Source: Lachnospiraceae bacterium (GTDB lineage: Bacteria > Bacillota > Clostridia > Lachnospirales > Lachnospiraceae). From it: a stretch of DNA of 64,000 bases. The notes under the pieces were generated by a model that did no database searches, was not told where the DNA came from, and saw nothing but the letters and a program-made list of their open reading frames with translations. Position 1 is the stretch's first letter. The number at the start of each line of letters is the position of its first letter. The stretch spans positions 248,001-312,000 of the forward strand of contig JAFUIR010000011.1 of the NCBI GenBank assembly GCA_017468395.1. The letters are read 5' to 3'. Below, in pieces: positions 35,530 to 42,928 of this stretch. Both the position numbers and the translations under genes were made by a program.

Positions 35530-36519
35530 ATGGGAAAAAAGAATAATGTGTTAAATCACTACTTCCGCGATGTAAATCGTTTTGCGGATCTGTTTAATGG
35601 TGTCTTTTTTGGTGGTAAAAGGATAATCAAAGCGCAGGAGCTGGAGGCGGTGTCGGAAGCCTATGAGGAAGTTGCCAACAAGGAAAGCGAAAATGAGGGA
35701 GTGAGGCAGCAGCGGTTTCGGGATATCAGGATGTCTTTAAAAACCGGAGAGGTCTTCCGGCTGTTGGCACTGGAAAACCAGGATAAAGTAAACTACGCCA
35801 TGCCTTTTCGTTGTATGCAGTATGACACCATGGAATATAGTATGCAGTTGGACGGGTTGCGCAGGAAAAATGGGAGAGCGGGGAAATATGAATCCGCTGC
35901 CGAAAGGGTTGGACGAATTAAAAAATCGGACCGCTTAACTCCTATATACACGCTGTGCGTGTATTACGGGGAAGAGCCGTGGGATGGCCCGCGCAGCTTA
36001 AGGGATATGATGAATTTTGGAGATGACAGTGATGGAATGAGTAGGTACTTTGCGGATTATCCCATGCGACTGTTTTGTCTGAACGAAAAGGACAATTTTG
36101 ATGAGTTTCACAGCGAAATCCGCAAGGTCTTCCATCTCCTGAAATTCCGTGGCGACAAGAAACTAATGGAACAGGAACTGGAAAACAATGCACAGTACCG
36201 GAGGGTGGACATCGATACGCTGGAGGTCATGGCAGTGATATTGGACGCACCCCAAATATGGAAGAACAGAGAAGAATATATGATTGATGAAGAGGAAAGT
36301 GAGGAATATGATATGTGTAAGGCAATACGTGAAATGAGAGAGGACGCAAGAACAGAAGGAAGAACAGAAGGAAGAACAGAAGGAAGAGCAGAAGGAGAAC
36401 AGCGGTTTGCCCATTTGATTCAAAAACTTTTGGAATTGGGAAAAAGTGAATTAGTAGAAAAAGTGGCAGAAGATGCAGAAATGAGACATCAGATGATGGA
36501 AGAGTATGGGATCATCTAG
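35530..36519 (+). CDS. Rpn family PD-(D/E)XK nuclease / putative transposase
   Basis: A 329-aa protein of the Rpn/TIGR01784-like type that is abundant in Lachnospiraceae. Visible marks are NHYFRDVNRFADLFNGVFF near the start, the core LLALENQDKVNYAMPFRC near residue 78 with the Glu-x-Gln of the PD-(D/E)XK fold, TPIYTLCVYYGEEPWDGP near 138, and a C-terminal (RTEG)3-RAEG repeat near residue 274 encoded by a 12-bp tandem repeat. E. coli Rpn proteins are DNA endonucleases linked to recombination and phage defence. ATG 35530 has AAAGGAGG 6 bases upstream; a longer in-frame ORF from 35380 is possible, but that start lies right at the predicted RNA start. A candidate internal start is described separately. 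Confidence 0.85.
   Translation: MGKKNNVLNHYFRDVNRFADLFNGVFFGGKRIIKAQELEAVSEAYEEVANKESENEGVRQQRFRDIRMSLKTGEVFRLLALENQDKVNYAMPFRCMQYDTMEYSMQLDGLRRKNGRAGKYESAAERVGRIKKSDRLTPIYTLCVYYGEEPWDGPRSLRDMMNFGDDSDGMSRYFADYPMRLFCLNEKDNFDEFHSEIRKVFHLLKFRGDKKLMEQELENNAQYRRVDIDTLEVMAVILDAPQIWKNREEYMIDEEESEEYDMCKAIREMREDARTEGRTEGRTEGRAEGEQRFAHLIQKLLELGKSELVEKVAEDAEMRHQMMEEYGII
36313..36519 (+). CDS. Candidate internal in-frame product of the Rpn gene (68 aa)
   Basis: Within the Rpn gene an in-frame ATG at 36313 is preceded by GTGAGG (36299-36304) with an 8-base spacing, as good as a normal start. Initiation here would give a 68-aa C-terminal protein, MCKAIREMREDA followed by the RTEG repeat and a charged helical tail, without the nuclease core. 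E. coli rpn genes are reported to make such short C-terminal proteins that act as antitoxins. Here it is a prediction only; the site could simply be a chance purine run in Glu/Arg codons. Confidence 0.4.
   Translation: MCKAIREMREDARTEGRTEGRTEGRAEGEQRFAHLIQKLLELGKSELVEKVAEDAEMRHQMMEEYGII
36349..36396 (+). repeat. Four 12-bp tandem units encoding RTEG
   Basis: Unit agaacagaagga repeats exactly at 36349, 36361 and 36373, with one base change in the fourth unit at 36385. It encodes Arg-Thr/Ala-Glu-Gly repeats common at the C-terminus of this protein family. Copy number can vary without a frameshift. Confidence 0.95.
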
Positions 36520-36548
36520 TTAAAATTCGGTTGGCTTTTTGGGTACTT

Positions 36549-36582
36549 AGAATAGTATTTTCTTCTTTGTGCACACTATTCT
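36549..36582. repeat. Inverted repeat after the Rpn gene
   Basis: An 8-bp inverted repeat (36549-36556 with 36575-36582) with an 18-base T-rich loop lies between the Rpn gene and the small ORF. No T run follows on the plus strand, so a terminator role is doubtful. Confidence 0.45.
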
Positions 36583-36595
36583 TGAGGTGATGAAT

Positions 36596-36754
36596 ATGCA
36601 AGAAGAACGTAATGCAAAGAAGCAGGAGCAAATAAATGAGCAACGCTCCTTGAACAAGTTCAATTCTGTCACAGAGAAACACAAGCCTGAGAATCAAAAT
36701 CAGCAGCATAATGTGCGTCGTGAAGGTATAGGACCAATAAATCAGAAAAGATAA
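36596..36754 (+). CDS. Small hydrophilic hypothetical protein
   Basis: A 52-aa ORF, MQEERNAKKQEQINEQRS at its start and GIGPINQKR at its end, rich in Gln, Asn, Glu, Lys and Arg and without a hydrophobic segment. A GAGGTG ribosome site lies 6 bases before ATG 36596; an ATG at 36590 abuts that site. No family is recognised. It follows the Rpn gene by about 76 bases. Composition suggests an unstructured or nucleic-acid-binding peptide, but it could be a chance ORF. Confidence 0.45.
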   Translation: MQEERNAKKQEQINEQRSLNKFNSVTEKHKPENQNQQHNVRREGIGPINQKR

Positions 36755-36775
36755 AAGGAATCCTACACTCCCATA

Positions 36776-36804
36776 TTTGCATTTTTCGTCAAAGATGTTA
36801 TAAT
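36776..36804 (+). promoter_or_regulatory. Promoter of pseB
   Basis: TTTGCA (36776-36781), a 17-base spacer and TATAAT (36799-36804), with TG at the extended -10 position. It lies 44 bases before the pseB ATG. Confidence 0.6.
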
Positions 36805-36848
36805 GAACAAAGTATTGGGCATTTTATAATGTAACCGAGGAGGCAGAT

Positions 36849-37844
36849 ATGTTAAATAATAAAACAATTCTGATTACCGGAGGAACAGGTTCTTTTGGTA
36901 AGGCATTTACAAAATATGTTTTGGAAAAGTATAATCCCAAGAAGATTATTATTTATTCCCGTGATGAGTTTAAGCAGTTTATGATGCAGAATGAGTTTAA
37001 GGAGCATGCGTCTAAACTTCGTTTCTTCATTGGTGATGTCCGGGATAAAGAGCGTCTGATGAGAGCCTTTGAGGGGGTAGACTATGTAATTCATGCGGCT
37101 GCGTTAAAGCAGGTTCCTGCTTGTGAATATAACCCGGCGGAGGCTATTAAGACCAATATCAACGGTGCGCAGAATATTATTGATGCGGCATTGGACTCCG
37201 GGGTAAAGAAAGTGGTTGCGCTGTCTACAGATAAGGCCGTTAACCCTGTGAATTTGTACGGTGGCACCAAACTGGTATCGGACAAGTTGTTCATCGCAGC
37301 AAATGCGTATGCAGGCAGTAAAGATATCTGTTTCTCTATTGTTAGATATGGTAACGTGGCGGGCAGCCGTGGTTCCGTCATTCCTTTCTTTAACAATATT
37401 ATTAAACAGGGCAAAACAGAACTTCCTATCACAGATTATCGTATGACCCGTTTCTGGATTAGTTTAAGAGAGGGCGTGGAACTGGTTATTAAGGCTCTTG
37501 AGGAAGCAAAGGGTGGTGAAACTTTCATCTCCAAGATTCCTTCTTTCAAGATTACCGATTTGGCGGAGGCTATGTGCCCCGGCTGCACCATGCCTGAAGT
37601 GGGTATCCGTGAGGGTGAGAAACTTCATGAGATTATGGTAACAGTGGAAGATTCCATGACTACTTACGAGTATGATAAGCATTATATTGTGTATCCCCAG
37701 ATGGTGTGGAGCGAACACCGCAAAGTAGCACCTACCGGCAAAAAAGTAGAGGACGGTTTCTCTTACAGTTCCGGTAATAATACAGTATGGCTGTCTGTTG
37801 AGGAAATTCGCGAACGTTTAAAGGAAGTTGATTTGGAAAAATAA
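36849..37844 (+). CDS. pseB: UDP-GlcNAc 4,6-dehydratase (inverting), PseB type
   Basis: A 331-aa soluble short-form dehydratase, first enzyme of the pseudaminic acid pathway, converting UDP-GlcNAc to a UDP-4-keto-6-deoxy-L-AltNAc. It has TGGTGSFGKAFTKYVLEKY near residue 10, the PseB-like YSRDEFKQFMMQNEF near 37, LSTDKAVNPVNLYGGTKLVS near 125 with the Tyr and Lys of YxxxK, and SIVRYGNVAGSRGSVIPFF near 161. Unlike the long dehydratase at 6414 it has no membrane region. GAGGAGG precedes the ATG. Its usual partner PseC is encoded 17 kb away at 54699 on the other strand. A terminator ends this single-gene unit. Confidence 0.9.
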   Translation: MLNNKTILITGGTGSFGKAFTKYVLEKYNPKKIIIYSRDEFKQFMMQNEFKEHASKLRFFIGDVRDKERLMRAFEGVDYVIHAAALKQVPACEYNPAEAIKTNINGAQNIIDAALDSGVKKVVALSTDKAVNPVNLYGGTKLVSDKLFIAANAYAGSKDICFSIVRYGNVAGSRGSVIPFFNNIIKQGKTELPITDYRMTRFWISLREGVELVIKALEEAKGGETFISKIPSFKITDLAEAMCPGCTMPEVGIREGEKLHEIMVTVEDSMTTYEYDKHYIVYPQMVWSEHRKVAPTGKKVEDGFSYSSGNNTVWLSVEEIRERLKEVDLEK

Positions 37845-37884
37845 AATCTCTAAAAATAGTTGAATTTTGTATGAAAAAATGACA

Positions 37885-37929
37885 AACTGGGTTCAAAGCA
37901 AATGATTTCTTTGAACTCAGTTCTTTTTT
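37885..37929 (+). terminator. Strong terminator after pseB
   Basis: A 14-bp stem with one G-U pair (37885-37898 with 37909-37922) is followed by a T run to 37929. Confidence 0.88.
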
Positions 37930-37990
37930 ACGGCATTTGCCGTGTCTGATTAGGGCAGTTCTGCTCAAGGTTTCGAAATCCTGCTTTTAA

Positions 37991-38137
37991 ATCCCAAACT
38001 ATTTATTCCGCGCATTACTGCAAAGGAATAACAATGTTCTGAAAGGGATTATCAGTTCGCTCTTGCGCATGCCTGTGGAGAAGATTAGTGCGGTAGAGAT
38101 TATGAACCCTATTGTACTGGGGTATTTGATAATTTGA
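37991..38137 (+). pseudogene. Remnant of a PD-(D/E)XK nuclease family (Rpn-type) gene
   Basis: In this 430-base gap one frame reads LLQRNNNVLKGIISSLL followed by RMPVEKISAVEIMNPIVLG and then a stop. That is the conserved N-terminal block of PD-(D/E)XK family putative transposases (VLKGLI...L...I..IEI.NPI.LG). No start, no ribosome site and no remaining nuclease core are present, and the frame has a stop directly upstream. It is a different subtype from the intact gene at 35530, so it marks an older decayed insertion. Confidence 0.7.
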
Positions 38138-38166
38138 ATAAAGGTGATGATTATTCGTTTGCAATG

Positions 38167-38202
38167 CTAAGCTGGGGAATTATTTTCTTGGCTTAGTCTT
38201 TT
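38167..38202 (+). terminator. Hairpin with T run before fkp
   Basis: A stem of about 13 bp containing several G-U pairs (38167-38179 with 38184-38196) is followed by a T-rich run. It may have ended the decayed gene; weak because of the G-U pairs. Confidence 0.45.
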
Positions 38203-38204
38203 TA

Positions 38205-38213
38205 TGGTACAAT
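38205..38213 (+). promoter_or_regulatory. Possible extended -10 promoter of fkp
   Basis: TGGTACAAT provides an extended -10 about 63 bases upstream of the fkp ATG; no clear -35 is seen because the preceding bases belong to a hairpin. Confidence 0.4.
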
Positions 38214-38275
38214 ATGTAAAAATGTGATAAAGTAAAAGAGTGAGAACTTAATTGAGAAAAAAGTAGGGGCGACGT

Positions 38276-41200
38276 ATGAAAAACTATCGGCAAATGAAAA
38301 ATTTATTCTTAAGGCAGAGTTATATAGATTCTTGGGGGGAGTATCAAAACTGGCTTGAACGGGAAAAAGGCTGGGATTATATTATCCTTACGGCTTCTAA
38401 TGAGGCTCAGGCCCAAGGGTACAGGCAGGAAATAGAATGGCGCAGAAATCAGGGGTATTTGCCGAAGTCGTGCCGCTATTTAGTGTTGGCAGACCCGGAT
38501 GGAAAACGGGTAGGTTCCGGAGGAGCTACTTTGAATGTTTTGAAGGTACTTGCCGGAGAGTATGGAGACAATACGGCATCTGTTTTCAGACATAAAAAGA
38601 TATTGGTAATTCATTCCGGCGGTGACAGTAAACGTATACCACAGTACAGCGTGTGCGGCAAACTTTTTTCTCCTGTGCCCAGGAGGTTGGAGGATGGTAG
38701 ACCTTCCACGCTTTTTGATGAGTTTATGATTGCCATGTCTGCGGTGGCAGGCAGGTTTGAGGAAGGTATGTTGGTTCTTTCCGGTGACGTATTGCTTTTG
38801 TTCAATCCTTTGCAGTTGGATTTCCAGTATAAAGGCGCCGCTGCTATTTCCATTAAGGCAGATGTGACTGTAGGAAAGAATCACGGGGTTTTTTTGAATA
38901 ATGGACAAAATTATGTGGGGCGTTTTTTGCACAAACAGTCAGAAGAACAGTTATGTAAACTTGGGGCGGTAAATGATAGCGGTAAAGTGGATTTGGATAC
39001 CGGAGCGGTTATTATGGATTCGGATCTGCTTGGCGCTCTGTTTTCGCTGATTTCTACAGAGGGAGTTTACGACGAAAAGAAGTTTGCACAGTTTGTAAAT
39101 GACAAAGCCCGTATCAGTTTTTATGGAGACTTTTTGTACCCTTTGGCATCTGAGGCCACTTTGGAAGAATATTATAAAGAGGCACCGGAAGGGGATATGT
39201 GTCAGGAACTTTTGGATTGCAGAACTTTGATTTGGGAGGCTCTTTCTCCTTTTCGGATGAAGTTGCTTTGCCTGTCCCCCGCAGAGTTTATTCATTTTGG
39301 TACTACCGGAGAACTTTTACGGCTGATGACGGAGGAAATGGGAGACTATCATTTCCTGGATTGGAGTAGCATCGTATATGCAAGTATTCCGGGAGAAACG
39401 GAAAACATTGCAGCCTATAACAGTATTGTACATGAGGATGTCCAAATATCCGGCCAGTGTTATATCGAAAATAGCCGGGTGGGAGCAGGTGCGGTAATCG
39501 GAAAGGCTTGTATATTATCCGGCGTGGAAATAGCAGATGTAAAAGTGCCGGTGGCAACGGTTTTGCATGGTTTGGAGCTTCCGGATATTGGAACTGTGGT
39601 GCGGGTGTACGGCATTCAGGATAATCCCAAGGCAGTACTGGAAAATGGAGCAAACTGGCTTGGGGAAAATGTGCAGTCTGTTTTAGATTACTATGAAATA
39701 ACGCCTGAAAAGATTTGGCATGGAGAGGAACATTATTTGTGGTTTGCGGATTTATATCCTGTATGTGACTCTATGGCTAAGGCTACGGAAATGGCTCTTT
39801 TGGTGTACAAAATCTTCCGGAAAAAAGCGCAAAAAGCAGAGGTGCAAAACTGGTTGGCAATGCCGCGTATGAGTTTGTTTAGCAGTTTTAATCATGCAAG
39901 AGCCAAGGAAAGCATTGTATGGAACCGAAAATTGACAGAAGATATTGCGGTGGAACTGTTTGTGAGTAATCTAAAAAAGAATGGAAGCAGTGAATCTGCC
40001 CTGCAGGTATTTGAAAATAAAGAAATGTCCGGGGAGCAGTTTCAAAAGATTTGCATGATTGCCCGAAATGCGGATTTTGGTCTGAAAATCAGACTTTATT
40101 ATAGTTTGGCAGCTTATCTTCGGGTAAGAAAGACTGTTATCAATGATATTTCTGCCCGTAAGATGGAAGAATTGTGTTTTGATACCATTCAGAAAACAAT
40201 CTGTGATGCCGCTCTGGGCAGTATCCGTAAGGGACATGGATATCGTATTTGTAAAGAGGAATGTAATGTGGCGTTGCCTGTCCGTGTGAATTGGGGAGGC
40301 GGCTGGACGGATACCCCTCCTTATTGCAATGAAAATGGTGGAATTGTGCTGAATGCGGCACTGAAATTAAAAGGCATATATCCCGTGCAGGTATCGGTAC
40401 GCAAATTGGATAGATTTCATGTGGAATTTGCCAGTGAAGATATTGGCGTTGAGACGGTTATCACGGATAAGCAGGAGATTTTAGATTGCAAAAATCCTTA
40501 TGACCATTTTGCACTGCATAAAGCGGCTTTGATTGCCTGCGGTATTGTAAGCGAAGATGGTGAAGAAGATTTGGAAGAAATTTTGAAGTTTCTCGGTGGC
40601 GGTATTTATCTTTCCACGAAAGTGGTAGGAATACCGAAGGGCTCCGGTCTGGGTACCAGCAGTATTTTGGCAGGAGCTTGCGTGAAAGCTATTTTTGAAT
40701 TTCTTGGGGAAGCGTTGGAAGAGAATACGCTGTATGATGTAGTGCTTTGTATGGAGCAGATTATGAGTACCGGCGGCGGGTGGCAGGATCAGGTAGGAGG
40801 TCTGTGTCCGGGCATTAAGATGATTACTACAAGAGCGGGGCTTAAGCAGAATATTTTGGTGGAAAAAATAGTGGTGCCTGATAATGCCATGGAGGAATTG
40901 CAAAAACGATTTGCCCTGATTTATACCGGACAGCGCCGATTGGCCAGAAATCTGCTACGCGACGTGGTGGGTGGATATATCGGCGGAAGAAAGAAATCCC
41001 TGGAGGCACTGATAGAGATGAAGCGTGTGGCGGTGTTAATGCGTTTTGCCTTGGAAAATGGGGATATAGACCGCTTTGCAGAACTTTTAAACGAGCATTG
41101 GAAACTTTCTTTGCAATTAGATAACGGCGCTACCAATACTTGTATTGACCAGATTTTTGAATCTTGTGATGACTTGATTGACGGGCGGTTTATCGCAGGC

Positions 41201-41326
41201 GCAGGCGGCGGTGGATTTTTGCAGGTAATTATGAAAAAAGGTGTGACCACAGAGCAGTTGAATCAGCGGCTGTATGAGGTGTTTCAGGATTCCGGTGTGG
41301 CGGTATGGCCATGTGAGTTTGTGTAG
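38276..41326 (+). CDS. fkp: Bifunctional L-fucokinase / L-fucose-1-phosphate guanylyltransferase
   Basis: A 1016-aa cytoplasmic two-domain enzyme that turns free L-fucose into GDP-L-fucose. The N-terminal pyrophosphorylase half has LADPDGKRVGSGGATLNVL near residue 73 and VIHSGGDSKRIPQYSVCGK near 120. The C-terminal GHMP kinase half starts VRVNWGGGWTDTPPYCNENG near 665, with the ATP loop GIPKGSGLGTSSILAGA near 785 and a late GHMP glycine motif FIAGAGGGGFLQVI. It is a little longer than Bacteroides fragilis Fkp (about 950 aa). No fucose transporter or isomerase is beside it. Salvage complements the de novo genes at 47182-50535. The start has only a weak GGGGCGA site. Confidence 0.93.
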   Translation: MKNYRQMKNLFLRQSYIDSWGEYQNWLEREKGWDYIILTASNEAQAQGYRQEIEWRRNQGYLPKSCRYLVLADPDGKRVGSGGATLNVLKVLAGEYGDNTASVFRHKKILVIHSGGDSKRIPQYSVCGKLFSPVPRRLEDGRPSTLFDEFMIAMSAVAGRFEEGMLVLSGDVLLLFNPLQLDFQYKGAAAISIKADVTVGKNHGVFLNNGQNYVGRFLHKQSEEQLCKLGAVNDSGKVDLDTGAVIMDSDLLGALFSLISTEGVYDEKKFAQFVNDKARISFYGDFLYPLASEATLEEYYKEAPEGDMCQELLDCRTLIWEALSPFRMKLLCLSPAEFIHFGTTGELLRLMTEEMGDYHFLDWSSIVYASIPGETENIAAYNSIVHEDVQISGQCYIENSRVGAGAVIGKACILSGVEIADVKVPVATVLHGLELPDIGTVVRVYGIQDNPKAVLENGANWLGENVQSVLDYYEITPEKIWHGEEHYLWFADLYPVCDSMAKATEMALLVYKIFRKKAQKAEVQNWLAMPRMSLFSSFNHARAKESIVWNRKLTEDIAVELFVSNLKKNGSSESALQVFENKEMSGEQFQKICMIARNADFGLKIRLYYSLAAYLRVRKTVINDISARKMEELCFDTIQKTICDAALGSIRKGHGYRICKEECNVALPVRVNWGGGWTDTPPYCNENGGIVLNAALKLKGIYPVQVSVRKLDRFHVEFASEDIGVETVITDKQEILDCKNPYDHFALHKAALIACGIVSEDGEEDLEEILKFLGGGIYLSTKVVGIPKGSGLGTSSILAGACVKAIFEFLGEALEENTLYDVVLCMEQIMSTGGGWQDQVGGLCPGIKMITTRAGLKQNILVEKIVVPDNAMEELQKRFALIYTGQRRLARNLLRDVVGGYIGGRKKSLEALIEMKRVAVLMRFALENGDIDRFAELLNEHWKLSLQLDNGATNTCIDQIFESCDDLIDGRFIAGAGGGGFLQVIMKKGVTTEQLNQRLYEVFQDSGVAVWPCEFV

Positions 41327-41336
41327 GTATCCGCAG

Positions 41337-41365
41337 TTGCAAAGTGCTTTGGAATAGCGTATAAT
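41337..41365 (+). promoter_or_regulatory. Promoter of the aminosugar/gtr-like operon
   Basis: TTGCAA (41337-41342), 17-base spacer and TATAAT (41360-41365), 36 bases before the ATG at 41401. It starts right after the fkp stop codon, so the five downstream genes can be expressed apart from fkp. Confidence 0.65.
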
Positions 41366-41400
41366 TTATATGTTATACTTTTTTGAGTGAGGGACAAACC

Positions 41401-42492
41401 ATGAAGATTATGCCCAACCGATTAGATAGAGGTTTTGAATTGTATCAGCAGGAATTTGAGGAGAAAGCATTGCAGGTGCTCAGATCCGGCTGGTATGTTT
41501 TAGGCAGGGAAGTGGAAGAATTTGAAAAGGAATTTGCATCTTATACCGGTTCAAAACATTGTGTAGGTTTGGCTAGCGGATTGGATGCGTTGTGGCTGGC
41601 ATTCCGGATATTGGGAATTGGCAAAGGGGACGAGGTTATTGTGCCTGCCAATACTTATATTGCCAGCGTAATGGGTGTAACCATTAATGATGCAACGCCT
41701 GTTTTTGTGGAGCCCGACGAATATTATAATATGGATGCGGATGCCATTGAGGCGGCTATTACAGAGCGTACCAAAGCGGTTTTGGTGGTGCATCTTTATG
41801 GACAGGCTTGCAGGATGGATAAGATCATGGATTTGTGTCAAAAATACAATTTGCGCTTGGTGGAGGACTGTGCGCAGTCCCATGGTGCGTTTTTTGACGG
41901 ACGTATGACAGGTACTTTCGGCGATATCGGTTGTTTTTCTTTTTACCCCTCCAAAAATCTGGGAGGTTTTGGTGATGGTGGTGCTATTGTGACCGAGGAT
42001 GATAAAATTGCGGAAGATATGAAAATGTATCGCAATTATGGCAGTAGGAAGCGCTACTACAACGAAGTGGTGGGAGCTAACTCCAGATTGGATGAGTTGC
42101 AGGCAGGTCTGCTTCGGGTGAGATTGGCACATATGGATGAATTGACAGAAGAGCGCAAACGTCTGGCGGTCCGTTATACTGCTGAAATTAAGAATCCAAA
42201 ACTGATTCTCCCGCAGGTTAGGGAAGGTGCAGACAGTGTGTGGCACCAATACGTTATCCGCTGCAAGGACAGGCAGAAATTAATAGATTATTTAAATGAA
42301 AAGGAAATCGGGACAATTATTCATTATCCCATTCCGCCTCATTTGTCGGAGGCTTATGCTTATCTGGGATGGAAGGCGGGAGATTATCCTGTAACAGAGA
42401 ATTATGCGGACACGGTGTTGTCCATTCCTATGTATAATGGTATGACGACGGAGGAGCAGGACGCAGTGATTGCAGCGCTCAACGCTTTTTAG
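41401..42492 (+). CDS. DegT/DnrJ/EryC1 family sugar aminotransferase (FdtB/QdtB-like)
   Basis: A 363-aa PLP-dependent aminotransferase acting on a keto-sugar nucleotide. PLP contacts are visible: LASGLDALWLAFRILGIGKG near residue 58, VEDCAQSHGAFFDG near 155, and the Schiff-base Lys185 in FYPSKNLGGFGDGG; GANSRLDELQAG lies near 223. The form resembles 3-aminotransferases such as FdtB/QdtB that give dTDP-3-amino-3,6-dideoxyhexoses, and the adjacent ketoisomerase-type cupin supports that. ATG 41401 with GTGAGGGAC upstream is chosen over the in-frame codon at 41383. No N-acetyltransferase follows to complete Fuc3NAc or Qui3NAc. Confidence 0.88.
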   Translation: MKIMPNRLDRGFELYQQEFEEKALQVLRSGWYVLGREVEEFEKEFASYTGSKHCVGLASGLDALWLAFRILGIGKGDEVIVPANTYIASVMGVTINDATPVFVEPDEYYNMDADAIEAAITERTKAVLVVHLYGQACRMDKIMDLCQKYNLRLVEDCAQSHGAFFDGRMTGTFGDIGCFSFYPSKNLGGFGDGGAIVTEDDKIAEDMKMYRNYGSRKRYYNEVVGANSRLDELQAGLLRVRLAHMDELTEERKRLAVRYTAEIKNPKLILPQVREGADSVWHQYVIRCKDRQKLIDYLNEKEIGTIIHYPIPPHLSEAYAYLGWKAGDYPVTENYADTVLSIPMYNGMTTEEQDAVIAALNAF

Positions 42493-42501
42493 GAGGGAAA
42501 A

Positions 42502-42927
42502 ATGGCTTTAAAGGATCAGTATAAAATACTCGAATTTAAAGATTTGGGAGATGAGAGAGGAAACCTCGTGGTAATAGAAGGGGAAGGCATGGATATTCCT
42601 TTTGATATTAAACGTGTTTTCTATATCTACGGCTCGGATTCGGAAGTGGTCCGTGGTCAGCATGCCAATCGGGAAACAGAGTTTTTGATGGTAAATGTAG
42701 GCGGTACCAGTAAGGTTCGTGTGGATAACGGAAGCGAAGAGGAAATTATTGAACTGAATCGTCCCGGAATGGGGTTGTATTTGTCCACTATGATTTGGAA
42801 AGATATGTATGACTTTTCGCCGGATTCTATTTTGCTTGTATTGGCAAGCAGACATTACGACGGAACGGAATACATAAGGGATTATGAGGAATACCTGAAG
42901 GAAGTGCAGAGAGAAGGAAAAATGTAA
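42502..42927 (+). CDS. FdtA/QdtA-type sugar 3,4-ketoisomerase (cupin)
   Basis: A 141-aa single-domain cupin of the FdtA/QdtA/WxcM family, which shifts the keto group of dTDP-4-keto-6-deoxyglucose from C4 to C3. Family features are LGDERGNLVVIEG near residue 15, DIKRVFYIYGSDSEVVRGQH near 36, and the late WKDMYDFSPDSILLVLAS block near 99. Characterised FdtA has two closely spaced active-site histidines in an HAH motif; here the motif is HAN, so the second is Asn. This may define a subfamily with other specificity. AGGAGG precedes the ATG. It lies between the aminotransferase and the GT2 of a gtr-like cassette. Confidence 0.85.
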   Translation: MALKDQYKILEFKDLGDERGNLVVIEGEGMDIPFDIKRVFYIYGSDSEVVRGQHANRETEFLMVNVGGTSKVRVDNGSEEEIIELNRPGMGLYLSTMIWKDMYDFSPDSILLVLASRHYDGTEYIRDYEEYLKEVQREGKM

Positions 42928-42928
42928 C

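Noticed and set aside
35530-36519. Insertion sequence, because the family is often called a putative transposase
   Set aside because: No terminal inverted repeats or target duplication bracket the gene, and the protein has a PD-(D/E)XK nuclease core, not a DDE or HUH transposase domain.
41551-42249. A 232-aa open frame on the minus strand inside the aminotransferase gene
   Set aside because: It lies wholly opposite a well-conserved DegT-type enzyme, has no ribosome site or recognisable motif, and its composition (many His/Ile/Thr) is that of an antisense shadow.
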